Of a stretch of 45,218 bases of DNA, positions 33,541 to 41,513 are shown piece after piece (positions within the stretch are counted from its first letter, which is position 1; each line of letters starts with the position of its first letter). The position numbers and the translations under genes were made by a program. The notes beneath the pieces were generated by a model. That model made no database searches. It saw nothing but the letters and a program-made list of their open reading frames with translations, and was not told where the DNA came from. This DNA is from Gammaproteobacteria bacterium (GTDB taxonomy: Bacteria > Pseudomonadota > Gammaproteobacteria > Chromatiales > Chromatiaceae): the NCBI GenBank assembly GCA_018812525.1, contig JAHJDE010000168.1, positions 1 to 45,218 on the forward strand, read 5' to 3'.

Positions 33541-34386
33541 ATGACATCGACCCGCCGTGTTTCCCTCTTTCTCCTGGTGCTGCTGCTGCCCTTCGCGGCG
33601 GGCGCCTTTCAGCCCTTCTTCGACAAGGACCCCCGGACCCTCCATGCCCCGGAATATCCGCCCCTGACCGATTTCGACCTGGAGGTATTGCAACTCTGCG
33701 GCGGCTGGGGCGCCGAGGTGGCCGCCGTCGATTTCGAGCGCATGATGCTCAAGCCCGCCAATGCTACGGTGGTCGAGCGTCTACGAAGTGCTCTGGGCAA
33801 CCGCGTCTTCTCCCAGGCCGAGACCCCCGAGCAGTTCGTTCACGAATTGCGCCGGGTCTGGTTCGAACAGAAGGGCTTCAAGCACGTCTTCTGCGGTGAA
33901 CCGGGCGAGGGCATGGACCTGGGCGGGCTGCATTACGCCGCCCGCTACTGGCAGGCCCAGGACAAGGGCTGGGCCGGGTATCGTCAACTGAATGCCAATC
34001 TCTCGGCCAGGCCCGAATACAAATGCCGGGCGTTCTATCTCAAGGAGCGAATTCGCTCGCCCATCTACAGCATCAGCGTCGCGTTCAAGAACCCCCGGGA
34101 GCCAGCGAACAACGTCAAGTGCCTGACGGGCTACAACCGCGAGATGAGCGCCGAGGACATCCTCCTCGCCGGGACCCAGGCCTTCAAGCAGGCCAGCAAG
34201 CGGGTGGGCAAGAACAGCAAGGAGGCCTGCCTGTTCGAGACCCGGCTCGACGGCAAGGAGCCCTTCTACAGCACCTTCGTCATCAAGCAGCGCGCCCTGC
34301 GCACCTTCTACCCCCTCGCAGAGAAGGCCCCCTATTGCAAGAAAAACAAGCGGGACTACCGGGATTGCCTCTGCTCCAATCTTTGA
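33541..34386 (+). CDS. Secreted EndoU-like ribonuclease candidate
   Basis: A 281-residue exported protein with signal sequence RVSLFLLVLLLPFAAGAFQ. The middle has FKHVFCGE and then GGLHYAARYW; the two histidines are 16 residues apart, the same spacing as the catalytic pair of XendoU-type endoribonucleases, and the H-V-F-x-G-E and G-L-H blocks are shared. The third catalytic residue should be a Lys downstream; several are present. Seven or more cysteines in the mature part suggest disulfides in the periplasm or outside. The EndoU call is mine from motif spacing and needs testing. It stands alone, with no immunity gene obvious beside it. Confidence 0.6.
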   Translation: MTSTRRVSLFLLVLLLPFAAGAFQPFFDKDPRTLHAPEYPPLTDFDLEVLQLCGGWGAEVAAVDFERMMLKPANATVVERLRSALGNRVFSQAETPEQFVHELRRVWFEQKGFKHVFCGEPGEGMDLGGLHYAARYWQAQDKGWAGYRQLNANLSARPEYKCRAFYLKERIRSPIYSISVAFKNPREPANNVKCLTGYNREMSAEDILLAGTQAFKQASKRVGKNSKEACLFETRLDGKEPFYSTFVIKQRALRTFYPLAEKAPYCKKNKRDYRDCLCSNL

Positions 34387-34646
34387 TCGGATTCAGAAAT
34401 TTACCTCGCGCAAAGTCGCTAAGTCGCAAAGAGAACTTCTCCCAAATGAGGAACTTGCAAAATGGCCAGGATGGCCATTTTGCAAGTTCCCCGTGGGACA
34501 ACGATCCTCCTTCGTTCGCCCTGAGCCTGTCGAAGGGCTTGCCGGCGCGGGAAACGGTGGTTCGACAAGCCTGTCCTGAGCGAAGACGAAGGGCTCACCA
34601 CGAACGGGGGATTCCCCACACTTTCGATTGCACCCCCTCCCACCCC
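34387..34646. repeat. Intergenic repeats between EndoU and hydrogenase
   Basis: About 260 bases without a gene, between convergent transcripts. They hold a CGCGCAAAGTCGC-type repeat (34404-34432), an 18-bp perfect palindrome with AGGAT loop (arms 34450-34467 and 34473-34490, same family as 101-133), and a TTCGACAAGCC/CCTGAGCGAAG-type inverted block (about 34517-34612), related in opposite sense to 17978-18075. The palindrome may stop transcripts from both sides. Confidence 0.7.
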
Positions 34647-36389
34647 TCAATTCACCCGCAGCTGCAACAGCTCTTCCCCGTTTTCGTCGGCCAGGTGGAC
34701 GGCGCAGGCGATGCAGGGGTCGAAGCTGTGGATGGTGCGGAGGATCTCGATCGGCTGTTTGGGGTCGTGGAGTTCGTGGTTGTCCTGGAGGGCGGCCTCG
34801 TAAGCGCCGGGCTGGTTGCTGGGGTCGCGGGGGCCGGCGTTCCAGGTGGAGGGGACCACGGCCTGGTAGTTGTCGATCTTGCCGTCCTTGATGACCACCC
34901 AGTGGGCCAGGCCGCCGCGCGGGGCCTCGGTGAAGCCGACGCCCTTGGCCTCGGCAGGCCAGGTGGCGGGGTCCCAGAGCCTTTCGTTGAAGGTGCGGGT
35001 GTTGCCGGCCTTGATGTTGGCGATGAGGCTGTCGTACCAGCCTTGCATCTGATCGACGATGAGCTTGGTCTCCAGGGTACGGGCGGCGGTGCGGCCCAGG
35101 GTGGAGAAGAGTGCGCGCTTGCCGGCGCCGAAGCGGGCCAGGGTGGAATCGACCAGCTCGCGGGTCTGGGCGTGGCCCCTGGCATAGAGGACCAGGACCC
35201 GCGCCAGGGGGCCGACCTCCATGGCGTGGCCCTTCCAGCGGGGGGACTTGAGCCAGGAGTAGCCGTCGTCCAGGTTGAGCTGTTTGTAGGGGGTGTCGGG
35301 GCCGCCCCGGCCCTTGTAGTCGAATTTCGTCTCGCCGGCCCAGGGGTGCAGCCCCTTGTCGTTGCCGTCTTGATAGTCGTACCAGCTATGGGCGACGAAC
35401 TCCTGGACCTGGGCCTCGGCGCGCAGGTCCACCTCGTGCAGCTCGTCCAGGTTGCGGCCGAGGATGGCGCCGGGGGGTATCCACCAGCTCGCCGGATCGC
35501 GCAGGTCGGTCCCTTCCTTGGCGGAGGGGAAGTCGCCGTAGACCAGGAAGTTGCCCAGCCCCTCGCCGCGCTGGAACCAGTCGGGATAGAAACCAGCCAC
35601 AGCCAATGTGTCCGGCACGTAGACCTGATCGACGAAGAGCCGCATCTGGTCGATGACCCGCTGCACCTGGGCCAGGCGTTCGGCGTTGATGGCCGAGTCG
35701 GAGTTCAGGTCGATGGGATTGGGGGCGCCGCCCACCAGGAACATGGGGTGGGGGTTTTTGCCGCCGAAGATGGCGTGCAGCTTGACCACGTCGCGCTGCC
35801 ACTCCAGGGCCTCCAGGTAGTGGGCCACGGCCATGAGGTTGGCCTCGGGCGGCAGCCTGTAGGCCGGATGGCCCCAGTAGGCCTTGGCGAAGATGCCGAG
35901 CTGGCCGCCATCGACGAAACCCTTGAGTTTGGCCTTCATGTCGCTGAAATAGCCGGGCGAGGACTTGGGCCAGTTCGACAGGCTCTGGGCCAGCTCCGAG
36001 GTGGCCTTGGGATCGGCGCCCAGGGCCGAGACCACATCCACCCAGTCGAGGGCGTGGAGGTGGTAGAAGTGCATCACATGGTCGTGGACGTACTGGGCGC
36101 CGATCATCAGATTGCGCACCAGTTGGGCGTTGGCCGGGATCTCGTAGTTCAGGGCGTCCTCCACGGCGCGGATGGAGGCGATGCCATGGACCAGGGTGCA
36201 GACGCCGCAGATGCGCTGGGCGAAGGCCCAGGCATCGCGGGGGTCGCGCCCGCGCAGGATCAGCTCGATGCCCCGCACCATGGTGCCGGAGGAGTAGGCC
36301 TGGCCGATCCGGTTGCCCTCCATTTGCGCCTCGATGCGCAGGTGGCCCTCGATGCGGGTGATGGGATCGACGACGATGCGTTCGCTCAT
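34647..36389 (-). CDS. hynL: [NiFe]-hydrogenase large subunit
   Basis: A 580-residue catalytic subunit holding the NiFe site. It starts IVVDPITRIEGHLRIEAQM. The proximal pair is RICGVCTLVH, and the C-terminal pair is DPCIACAVH. The 15 residues after that His (LADENGEELLQLRVN) are the peptide removed by the maturation protease encoded upstream. It binds the Tat-exported small subunit and is carried across the membrane with it. The ATG overlaps the stop of a small cysteine-rich gene by four bases. The upstream in-frame codons are not counted because IVVDPITRIEGH begins the family. Confidence 0.95.
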   Translation of the reverse strand: MSERIVVDPITRIEGHLRIEAQMEGNRIGQAYSSGTMVRGIELILRGRDPRDAWAFAQRICGVCTLVHGIASIRAVEDALNYEIPANAQLVRNLMIGAQYVHDHVMHFYHLHALDWVDVVSALGADPKATSELAQSLSNWPKSSPGYFSDMKAKLKGFVDGGQLGIFAKAYWGHPAYRLPPEANLMAVAHYLEALEWQRDVVKLHAIFGGKNPHPMFLVGGAPNPIDLNSDSAINAERLAQVQRVIDQMRLFVDQVYVPDTLAVAGFYPDWFQRGEGLGNFLVYGDFPSAKEGTDLRDPASWWIPPGAILGRNLDELHEVDLRAEAQVQEFVAHSWYDYQDGNDKGLHPWAGETKFDYKGRGGPDTPYKQLNLDDGYSWLKSPRWKGHAMEVGPLARVLVLYARGHAQTRELVDSTLARFGAGKRALFSTLGRTAARTLETKLIVDQMQGWYDSLIANIKAGNTRTFNERLWDPATWPAEAKGVGFTEAPRGGLAHWVVIKDGKIDNYQAVVPSTWNAGPRDPSNQPGAYEAALQDNHELHDPKQPIEILRTIHSFDPCIACAVHLADENGEELLQLRVN

Positions 36390-36859
36390 TGTCCGGCTCC
36401 TCTCTGGGTTTCCAGGTAATCCATCAGGATCTGGTGCTGTTTCGTGCCCTCCGTCTCGGGCTCGCATTCGATGCAATCAAGGGTCGAGGCGGTCCGCGCC
36501 ATGCGGCAACTCAGGGCCGCCTGCCAGGCGGGGTCCTTGCCCAGGGTGAAGGATCGGGGCGTCAGGCAAGCCGCAGCGGCGCGGGCGACGTAATAGCCCG
36601 CCTGGTCGATCCACTTGCAGGCAGCGCCGCAGCGGGCGTGGCTGTCGAGGACGGCCTGCATGATCGACTTGATGGCGTCGTTCATCACCTCGGGGTCCGT
36701 TTCCAGATTGAAGGCCACATCCAGGACCCTGGGGACGCGGGGGTCATGGCAGAGGTCCAGCACGTTGCGCACGAAGAGGGAGCCCACCTGGCGCTGCTGG
36801 TTGCCGTCCAGTTCGTCCAGTGTCCGTTTGAATTGCCAGTCGTTGTTGATGGAGGTCAT
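36386..36859 (-). CDS. Cys-rich protein inside hydrogenase operon
   Basis: A 157-residue soluble protein between isp2 and the large-subunit gene. It has no signal peptide. Cysteines appear in DLCHDPRVP, HARCGAACKWID, AAACLTPRS, LSCRMAR and LDCIECEPE, more than chance for a cytoplasmic protein, and could bind a metal or cluster. I recognise no family. The start follows GGAGG-poor sequence but begins after the repeat-rich spacer. Overlap with the large-subunit ATG implies coupled translation, so a role in assembly of that subunit is a fair guess and no more. Confidence 0.75.
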   Translation of the reverse strand: MTSINNDWQFKRTLDELDGNQQRQVGSLFVRNVLDLCHDPRVPRVLDVAFNLETDPEVMNDAIKSIMQAVLDSHARCGAACKWIDQAGYYVARAAAACLTPRSFTLGKDPAWQAALSCRMARTASTLDCIECEPETEGTKQHQILMDYLETQRGAGQ

Positions 36860-37112
36860 CCTAAATTCCTCTATGGATTTCGCGCAAAGACGCAAAGGCG
36901 CGAAGGAAACGAGAAAATACGGTAACTGTTCAGCTCCCCCTCCCTCAGGGAGGGGGTTGGGGGGAGGGGGCAATTTCCGAATTGAGCTGAATAGTTACAA
37001 AATACGCAGGGTTTCCTTGCCATGACCTGCCGGTTGAAGCAAGGAGGCGGACCATCCCATGGTCTTCTCTGCGTCTTTGCGCCTTTGCGCGAGATAAATC
37101 CGGTATTCAGGC
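36860..37112. repeat. isp2-downstream spacer with repeats
   Basis: Two GCGCAAAGACGCAAAGG-family repeats face each other (36879-36905 and about 37071-37099) and enclose a MITE with a target duplication. No gene is supported. The hydrogenase operon must be transcribed through this or have a second promoter here. Confidence 0.65.
36922..36998. mobile_element. Palindromic MITE, copy 4 (77 bp)
   Basis: The termini are GTAACTGTTCAG and CTGAATAGTTAC, with a GC-rich hairpin inside. A perfect 8-bp duplication AAAATACG flanks it (36914-36921 and 36999-37006). Ends, size class and duplication length are the same as for the copies in the CRISPR array, so this is one mobile family. Confidence 0.88.
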
Positions 37113-38399
37113 TCACGCCTTTTCCTCCCCTGTCCGATTCGTTTCCACCAGGTGTTCCGCGATCATCTCCGTCAGGCCGATCACCGGGATGTTCATGTCG
37201 TTCGCCTCCAGCCCCTCTTCCAGGGTGATGCGGCAGTTGGCGCAGGCCGTCACCAGGGTGTCGATCCCCAGGGCGTCCAGTTGCGCCTTCTTCTGCCCGA
37301 AGGCCGCCAATCGCAGGGCATCGGCCCGCTCGTTGGCGCTGACCCCGCCGCCCCCGCCGCAGCACCAGTTCATGGCCCCAGGATCGCCCATTTCGACGAA
37401 GTTTTCCGCGACCAGGTCAAGGAGCCGGCGCGGCTGCCGGACCACGCCCCCCTTGCGGGCGATCTGGCAGGGATCGTGGAAGCTCAGGCGGGCCGCTTCC
37501 TTGCCCCCGGTCTTGAACAGTCCCTGTTCGCGGAATTCGTCCAGCAGCTCCAGGATGTGCTTGACCTTGAACCTGTAGGGCCGGCCGATCAGATTGGGAC
37601 CGTCCCAGCGGATAGCGGTGTAGGCGTGACCGCACTCGGGGCTGATGACCGTTTTGACACCCAGCTCCTCCGCTGCGTCCACCACACGCTGCACCAGCAC
37701 CCGCGCCAGGTCGGAGACCCCGATCTGGATGCCACTGTTGGTGGCCTCGAAGGCCTTGGAGGAGATGGTCCAGGACTTGCCGGCCTGGCGCAGGATGCGG
37801 GCGAGGGCCTCCAGGTATTCGGGGAAGTTCATGATCTCCATGGAGGAGAGCAGGGCCATGTATTCGACCCCCGGCTGGTCCAGGCCGATCTCCAGCCCCG
37901 TGCTCTCCCGGATATGGCGGATCTGGGCCTGGAGCGCGGGCAGGCGCACCCCCATGGGACTGCCGGTCTCGATGGCGCGGGTGGTGGCGCCGACCAGCCC
38001 TTCGGGGGCGTGGCCGGCGGCGGCGAAGCCCTCGCGGATCTTGCGGATCATGCCGGAGATGTCGTTGCCCACCGGGCAGACCAGGGAGCAGCGGCCGCAG
38101 AGGGAACAGCCGTCATAGATAAGGGGCTCCCAGGTGGCAAAGTCGGCCTCGGAGAGGGGTTTCGACAGGCCCAGGAGCGCCTTGATCCGACCCAGGAGGG
38201 TGAATTCAGCCTCCCAGACGCGGCGCATGGGCTCCACCTTGTGGATGGGCGTGTAGCGCGGGTCCTGGGTCTGGGTATAAAAGAGACAGGCCTCGGCGCA
38301 GAGTCCGCAGTGGACGCAGGCGCTGAAGAAACTCGCCACCGGGGCGTCGATCTGTTCCCTGATGAAGCGGATGCCCTTTTCGACCGATGGCGCGCTCAT
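37113..38399 (-). CDS. isp2: Hydrogenase Isp2, HdrD-like Fe-S protein
   Basis: A 428-residue iron-sulfur protein like the HdrD/GlpC subunits of heterodisulfide reductases. Two [4Fe-4S] motifs are near the N-terminus: CVHCGLCAEACLFY and CSLCGRCSLVCPVG. Two CCG-type domains follow: SPECGHAYTA with SFHDPCQIARKGG and WCCGGGGGVSANE, and ACANCRITLEEG. In Isp-type hydrogenases it relays electrons between the membrane cytochrome Isp1 and sulfur or quinone metabolism on the inside. The start is fixed by the ATGA overlap with isp1. Confidence 0.92.
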   Translation of the reverse strand: MSAPSVEKGIRFIREQIDAPVASFFSACVHCGLCAEACLFYTQTQDPRYTPIHKVEPMRRVWEAEFTLLGRIKALLGLSKPLSEADFATWEPLIYDGCSLCGRCSLVCPVGNDISGMIRKIREGFAAAGHAPEGLVGATTRAIETGSPMGVRLPALQAQIRHIRESTGLEIGLDQPGVEYMALLSSMEIMNFPEYLEALARILRQAGKSWTISSKAFEATNSGIQIGVSDLARVLVQRVVDAAEELGVKTVISPECGHAYTAIRWDGPNLIGRPYRFKVKHILELLDEFREQGLFKTGGKEAARLSFHDPCQIARKGGVVRQPRRLLDLVAENFVEMGDPGAMNWCCGGGGGVSANERADALRLAAFGQKKAQLDALGIDTLVTACANCRITLEEGLEANDMNIPVIGLTEMIAEHLVETNRTGEEKA

Positions 38400-39055
38400 G
38401 ACGCGATCCCCCGATAACCGGCCTGATAGCCTTGATACCAGCGGGCCAGCAGGAAACCGAACATATGGGTCAGCTTGTTGAAGGGCGCCAGGACCAGCAG
38501 CAGATCGACGCTCAGTACATGGAGCGCCAGCATCCAGGTGTAGGGCAGCAACAGGTGGTTGTGGGCCAGATAACCGGTCATCAACGGCAGGAAGGTCAGC
38601 AGCCAGGCCAGATAGTCCCCGCCGGTGCTGATCAGCCGCAGCACAGGGTTGTTCATGCGCAGGATCAGGGCCACCACCAGGGAGAGGAGGGTGACGGCGG
38701 TCATTGCGTCCACCATGCCGCTGGGCAGGTTGGGCCAGGAGAGGCCGAACCACGCCTTGAACAGGTCGATGTGGGGGCCGAACAGGAATATCACCACGAA
38801 CAGGCCGATGTGCATCAGATAGCCGTTGAGGATGCGCAGTGGCGCCCGCATCAGGACCGTCCAGTGCGGCAGCGTTCGGGTCAGAATGGTGCGCAGGCCG
38901 CCCCAGGCCCCGCAGCCGCGACCCTCGGCCAGGTCCCGTTTCCGGCCCAGGCTGAGGATCTCGATTAGCCGCAGCAGCATGCCGGCGATGAAGACGATCA
39001 ACGCCAAGTTGAAACCCGGCCCCCGCGCCCAGATGAGGAGTTCGTCTGCGTTCAT
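38396..39055 (-). CDS. isp1: Hydrogenase Isp1, cytochrome b-like
   Basis: A 219-residue membrane protein with about five helices, similar to the NarI/HdrE type of haem b subunit. Histidines in or near helices (for example in YLMHIGLFVVIFLFGPHID and AHNHLLLPY with LALHVLSVDLLL) are candidate haem ligands. It anchors the hydrogenase and passes electrons to Isp2. The frame is open further upstream, but MNADELLIWARGPG begins just after a repeat region and matches the family. It overlaps isp2 by four bases. Confidence 0.9.
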   Translation of the reverse strand: MNADELLIWARGPGFNLALIVFIAGMLLRLIEILSLGRKRDLAEGRGCGAWGGLRTILTRTLPHWTVLMRAPLRILNGYLMHIGLFVVIFLFGPHIDLFKAWFGLSWPNLPSGMVDAMTAVTLLSLVVALILRMNNPVLRLISTGGDYLAWLLTFLPLMTGYLAHNHLLLPYTWMLALHVLSVDLLLVLAPFNKLTHMFGFLLARWYQGYQAGYRGIAS

Positions 39056-39233
39056 GCGGCAAACCTCCAGCCCCCTCGCGCAAAGGCGCGAAGGCGCAAA
39101 GTTTGAACGGTAGGGTTGATCGTTCCCAGGCTCCAGCGTGGGAATGCCGCCAGCGACGCTCCAGCGTCGCGACAGGGGACGCCGGAGCGTCCGGGGATGC
39201 ATTCCCACGCTGGAGCCTGGGAACGATCGGTAT
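39056..39233. repeat. Large palindrome inside hydrogenase operon
   Basis: After a CGCGCAAAGGCGC repeat (39074-39100), a perfect 30-bp inverted repeat (39118-39147 and 39199-39228, core GGCTCCAGCGTGGGAA) encloses two further hairpins (GCGACGCT/AGCGTCGC and GGACGC/GCGTCC). The whole lies between the small-subunit gene and isp1 and could hold back transcription or protect the upstream message, making more small subunit than Isp proteins; that effect is inference. Confidence 0.75.
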
Positions 39234-40340
39234 TCATAACTCACCCCCCTTGCTCAGGTCCTTTACTCCCAGGGTCTCGTGGGCCTTGGCCGCCGCCTTC
39301 TTGTTGCTCCGGTTCAAGGCCGCGGCCAGTGCCCCGGTGGCGATGCCGATGGCGGTGGCCCCGGCGACGGTCGTGCCGAGGTTGCCGGGCGGGGCCGAGA
39401 GGGCCTGGTAAAACCCGCCGAAATCCCAGAAACCGGGTTCGGAGCAGCCGATGCAGCCGTGGCCCGACTGGATCGGAAAGCTGGTCCCTTCGTTCCACTT
39501 GGTGGTGGCGCAGGCGTTGTAGGTGATGGGACCCTTGCAACCTAGCTTGTAGAGGCACCAGCCCTGGCGCGCCCCCTCGTCGTCGAAGGACTCGGCGAAT
39601 TGGCCTCGTTCGTAGAAGGGGCGGCGGTAGCAACGGTCGTGGATGTTCTGGCCGTAGAAGGCCAGGGGCCGGCCGATCGAGTCCAGCGCCGGCAGGGTGC
39701 CAAAGATCAGGAAATGGGCCAGCACCCCGGTAATCACGGTAGGAATGGGCGGGCAGCCGGGGATATTGACAATGGGTTTGTCCTTGACGATCGCTGAAAC
39801 AGGGACCGCCCCGGTCGGGTTGGGCGCCGCCATGGGTAGCCCGCCGTAGGCTGCGCAAGTGCCGATCGCGACGATGGCGGCGGCACCGGCGGCGACCTCC
39901 TTCAACATGGCCAGATTGCTGACCCCGGCGATGGCCGAGTAGTTGCCGTTCTCTCCCAAGGGGATCGCACCGTCCACAATCAGGATGTATCTACCCTGGT
40001 TGGCCTGCATCGCCTCCGCACGGGCCTGCTCGGCGGCCTCGCCGGCGGCGGCCTGGAGGGTGTGATGATAATCAAGGGAGATGAAATCGAAGATCAGCCC
40101 CTCCACCGTCGGCGCATGGCTGCGAGTCAGGGATTCGGTGCAGCCGGTGCATTCCTGGAAGGAGAGCCAGATCACCGATGGGCGCCGGACGGACTCCAGG
40201 GCGGCGGCGACTCGAGGGACCAGCGTCGATGGCAGGGCCAGCAACGCGGTCGTGGCCGCACAGAACTGCATGAAATCGCGCCGTGACACGCCGCGTCGGC
40301 GCAGGCTTTCGCCAAGGGTTATCTGATCGGCCATGGTCAT
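39234..40340 (-). CDS. hynS: [NiFe]-hydrogenase small subunit
   Basis: A 368-residue iron-sulfur subunit with a twin-arginine signal (RRRGVSRRDFMQFCAATTAL). Mature cluster ligands are visible: FQECTGCTESL, AIGTCAAYGGL, PGCPP, HDRCYRR with LGCKGP, and GHGCIGCSEP. A C-terminal hydrophobic segment (TTVAGATAIGIATGALAAAL) anchors it in the membrane. It takes electrons from the NiFe site and hands them to Isp1. It is encoded first among the structural genes, after the protease gene. Confidence 0.95.
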   Translation of the reverse strand: MTMADQITLGESLRRRGVSRRDFMQFCAATTALLALPSTLVPRVAAALESVRRPSVIWLSFQECTGCTESLTRSHAPTVEGLIFDFISLDYHHTLQAAAGEAAEQARAEAMQANQGRYILIVDGAIPLGENGNYSAIAGVSNLAMLKEVAAGAAAIVAIGTCAAYGGLPMAAPNPTGAVPVSAIVKDKPIVNIPGCPPIPTVITGVLAHFLIFGTLPALDSIGRPLAFYGQNIHDRCYRRPFYERGQFAESFDDEGARQGWCLYKLGCKGPITYNACATTKWNEGTSFPIQSGHGCIGCSEPGFWDFGGFYQALSAPPGNLGTTVAGATAIGIATGALAAALNRSNKKAAAKAHETLGVKDLSKGGEL

Positions 40341-40452
40341 TCCCCCAAAATTCAGTTGATGAGGATGCCTCTCCAGTCGTTACAACTCCCTTGAGCAGCT
40401 TAGATCCTCGGCGGGATCTTTGCCGAGTTGGGTCTGAGATTATTGATTTTCC
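40341..40452. other. hynS upstream region
   Basis: A spacer of 112 bases with a CTCGGC/GCCGAG hairpin (40407-40427) and, at its edge, TTGATT (40443-40448) with AATCAA (40455-40460) six bases apart. The latter resembles but does not match an FNR/ANR box, which needs TTGAT-N4-ATCAA. No sigma-54 GG/GC pair is seen. Confidence 0.35.
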
Positions 40453-40968
40453 TCAATCAAATCCAGCGGAAGTGTAGTCCAGTCCCCTTGTCTCAACAGG
40501 CGATTTTCGCCATTGTCGATGCAATTCCAGTGCATAGGATGCCGCCCGAGGAAGGGCCGCCGCGACGGGAGCACTGGGTGAATCGCCCCAATCGATGGAT
40601 TGCGGCTGAACGCCGATCAAAGCACGCCGAGAGGGAACGTGGCCGGAAAGGCGTGAAATGTTCAGCAGGTCCATCAGCCCCACCTCATGGACGCTGGCGC
40701 GGTTACCGGCGAGGAAGCGGTCCATCTCATCGCCGGTGAAGGTCCGAACCGTACCCGGCGGGGCATCCAGCCGGGCGGCGTCGATGACGATCAGATGCCT
40801 GTGATCGGCAATGGCCCCGGCCAGGGTGAAAGAGAGGGTGCCGCCATCGAGGAGGGTCATATCTGGCTCATCGGGGTGATGTTCATTCAGGTAACGAATT
40901 ACATGTACCCCAACCCCTTCATCGCTGAGTAGGGTATTGCCGATGCCAAGGAAGAGGGTGGTGATCAT
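40453..40968 (-). CDS. hupD: Hydrogenase maturation protease
   Basis: A 171-residue endopeptidase of the HupD/HyaD/HybD type that removes the C-terminal peptide of the large subunit after nickel is placed. It starts TTLFLGIGNTLLSDEGVGVH, with the conserved Glu/Asp of D-E-G-V-G, and has LIVIDAARLDAPPGT and the His of SVHEVGLMDLL that bind nickel. It precedes the small-subunit gene by 112 bases, so in this genome the protease comes first. The C-terminal 25 residues are variable. Confidence 0.93.
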   Translation of the reverse strand: MITTLFLGIGNTLLSDEGVGVHVIRYLNEHHPDEPDMTLLDGGTLSFTLAGAIADHRHLIVIDAARLDAPPGTVRTFTGDEMDRFLAGNRASVHEVGLMDLLNISRLSGHVPSRRALIGVQPQSIDWGDSPSAPVAAALPRAASYALELHRQWRKSPVETRGLDYTSAGFD

Positions 40969-40995
40969 GGGGCTCCTGTACCGGGTTGGATCGGA

Positions 40996-41513
40996 TTAGT
41001 TCGACCACTCGTTGGACAACAGTTCGGCCTGTTGATCAGGGGGGTACTTCCACTTCTGCAAGGTGCGGCGTACCAGAATCCTGAGTTTGGCCCGCACGCT
41101 TTCCCGTACCTGCCAATCCACCGTCGTGCTTGCCCGAAGTTTTTCTGTGATCTCAATGGCGATCTTCTTCAGGATGTCATCATCCAACTCACGGACCTCG
41201 CTTTCGTTGTTGGCCAGCGCGTCGTAGAAGGCAAACTCGTCCTGCCCCAGGCCCAGCGCCGCTTCGCGTTTCAGCACGGCCTGGAACTCCTTGGGCATCT
41301 GGATCAACTCTTCGATGACTTGGGCGGTCTCTATGGCGCGGTTGTGGTATTTACGCAGGTTTCCAGCAGCCGGTCGCGCAGGATCACCTGCCGGTAATCG
41401 GCCCTTTCTGGATATGTGCCGTCGGGCGCAGTGTCCGGCCCGTGCACAAACTGCCAGCCGGTTTCCTGAAACCAGCCAATGCACAGGTCTTCGAGTTGTT
41501 GCTCGTTCATCAT
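40996..41513 (-). pseudogene. hsdR: hsdR with large internal deletion
   Basis: The start of a type I restriction subunit is present in its own frame: MMNEQQLEDLCIGWFQETGW, VHGPDTAPDGTYPERADYRQ, VILRDRLLE. The 3' end (about 120 codons, NRAIETAQVIEELI onward) is present in another frame. The nuclease and helicase parts, normally about 800 residues, are gone between about 41360 and 41370. Restriction by this locus must be lost. The deletion also fused the HsdR tail to the overlapping Fic frame. Confidence 0.85.

Noticed and set aside
34023-36419. A 798-codon plus-strand open frame
   Set aside because: It lies antisense to the hydrogenase large subunit; long shadow frames are expected in GC-rich DNA, and the minus strand has the real protein.
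37113-39083. A 656-codon form of Isp2
   Set aside because: The extra N-terminus is the off-frame reading of isp1; the ATGA overlap at 38396-38399 marks the real start.
40440-40465. Possible FNR/ANR box before hynS
   Set aside because: The half sites TTGAT and ATCAA are eight bases apart, not four, and lie at the end of the protease gene.
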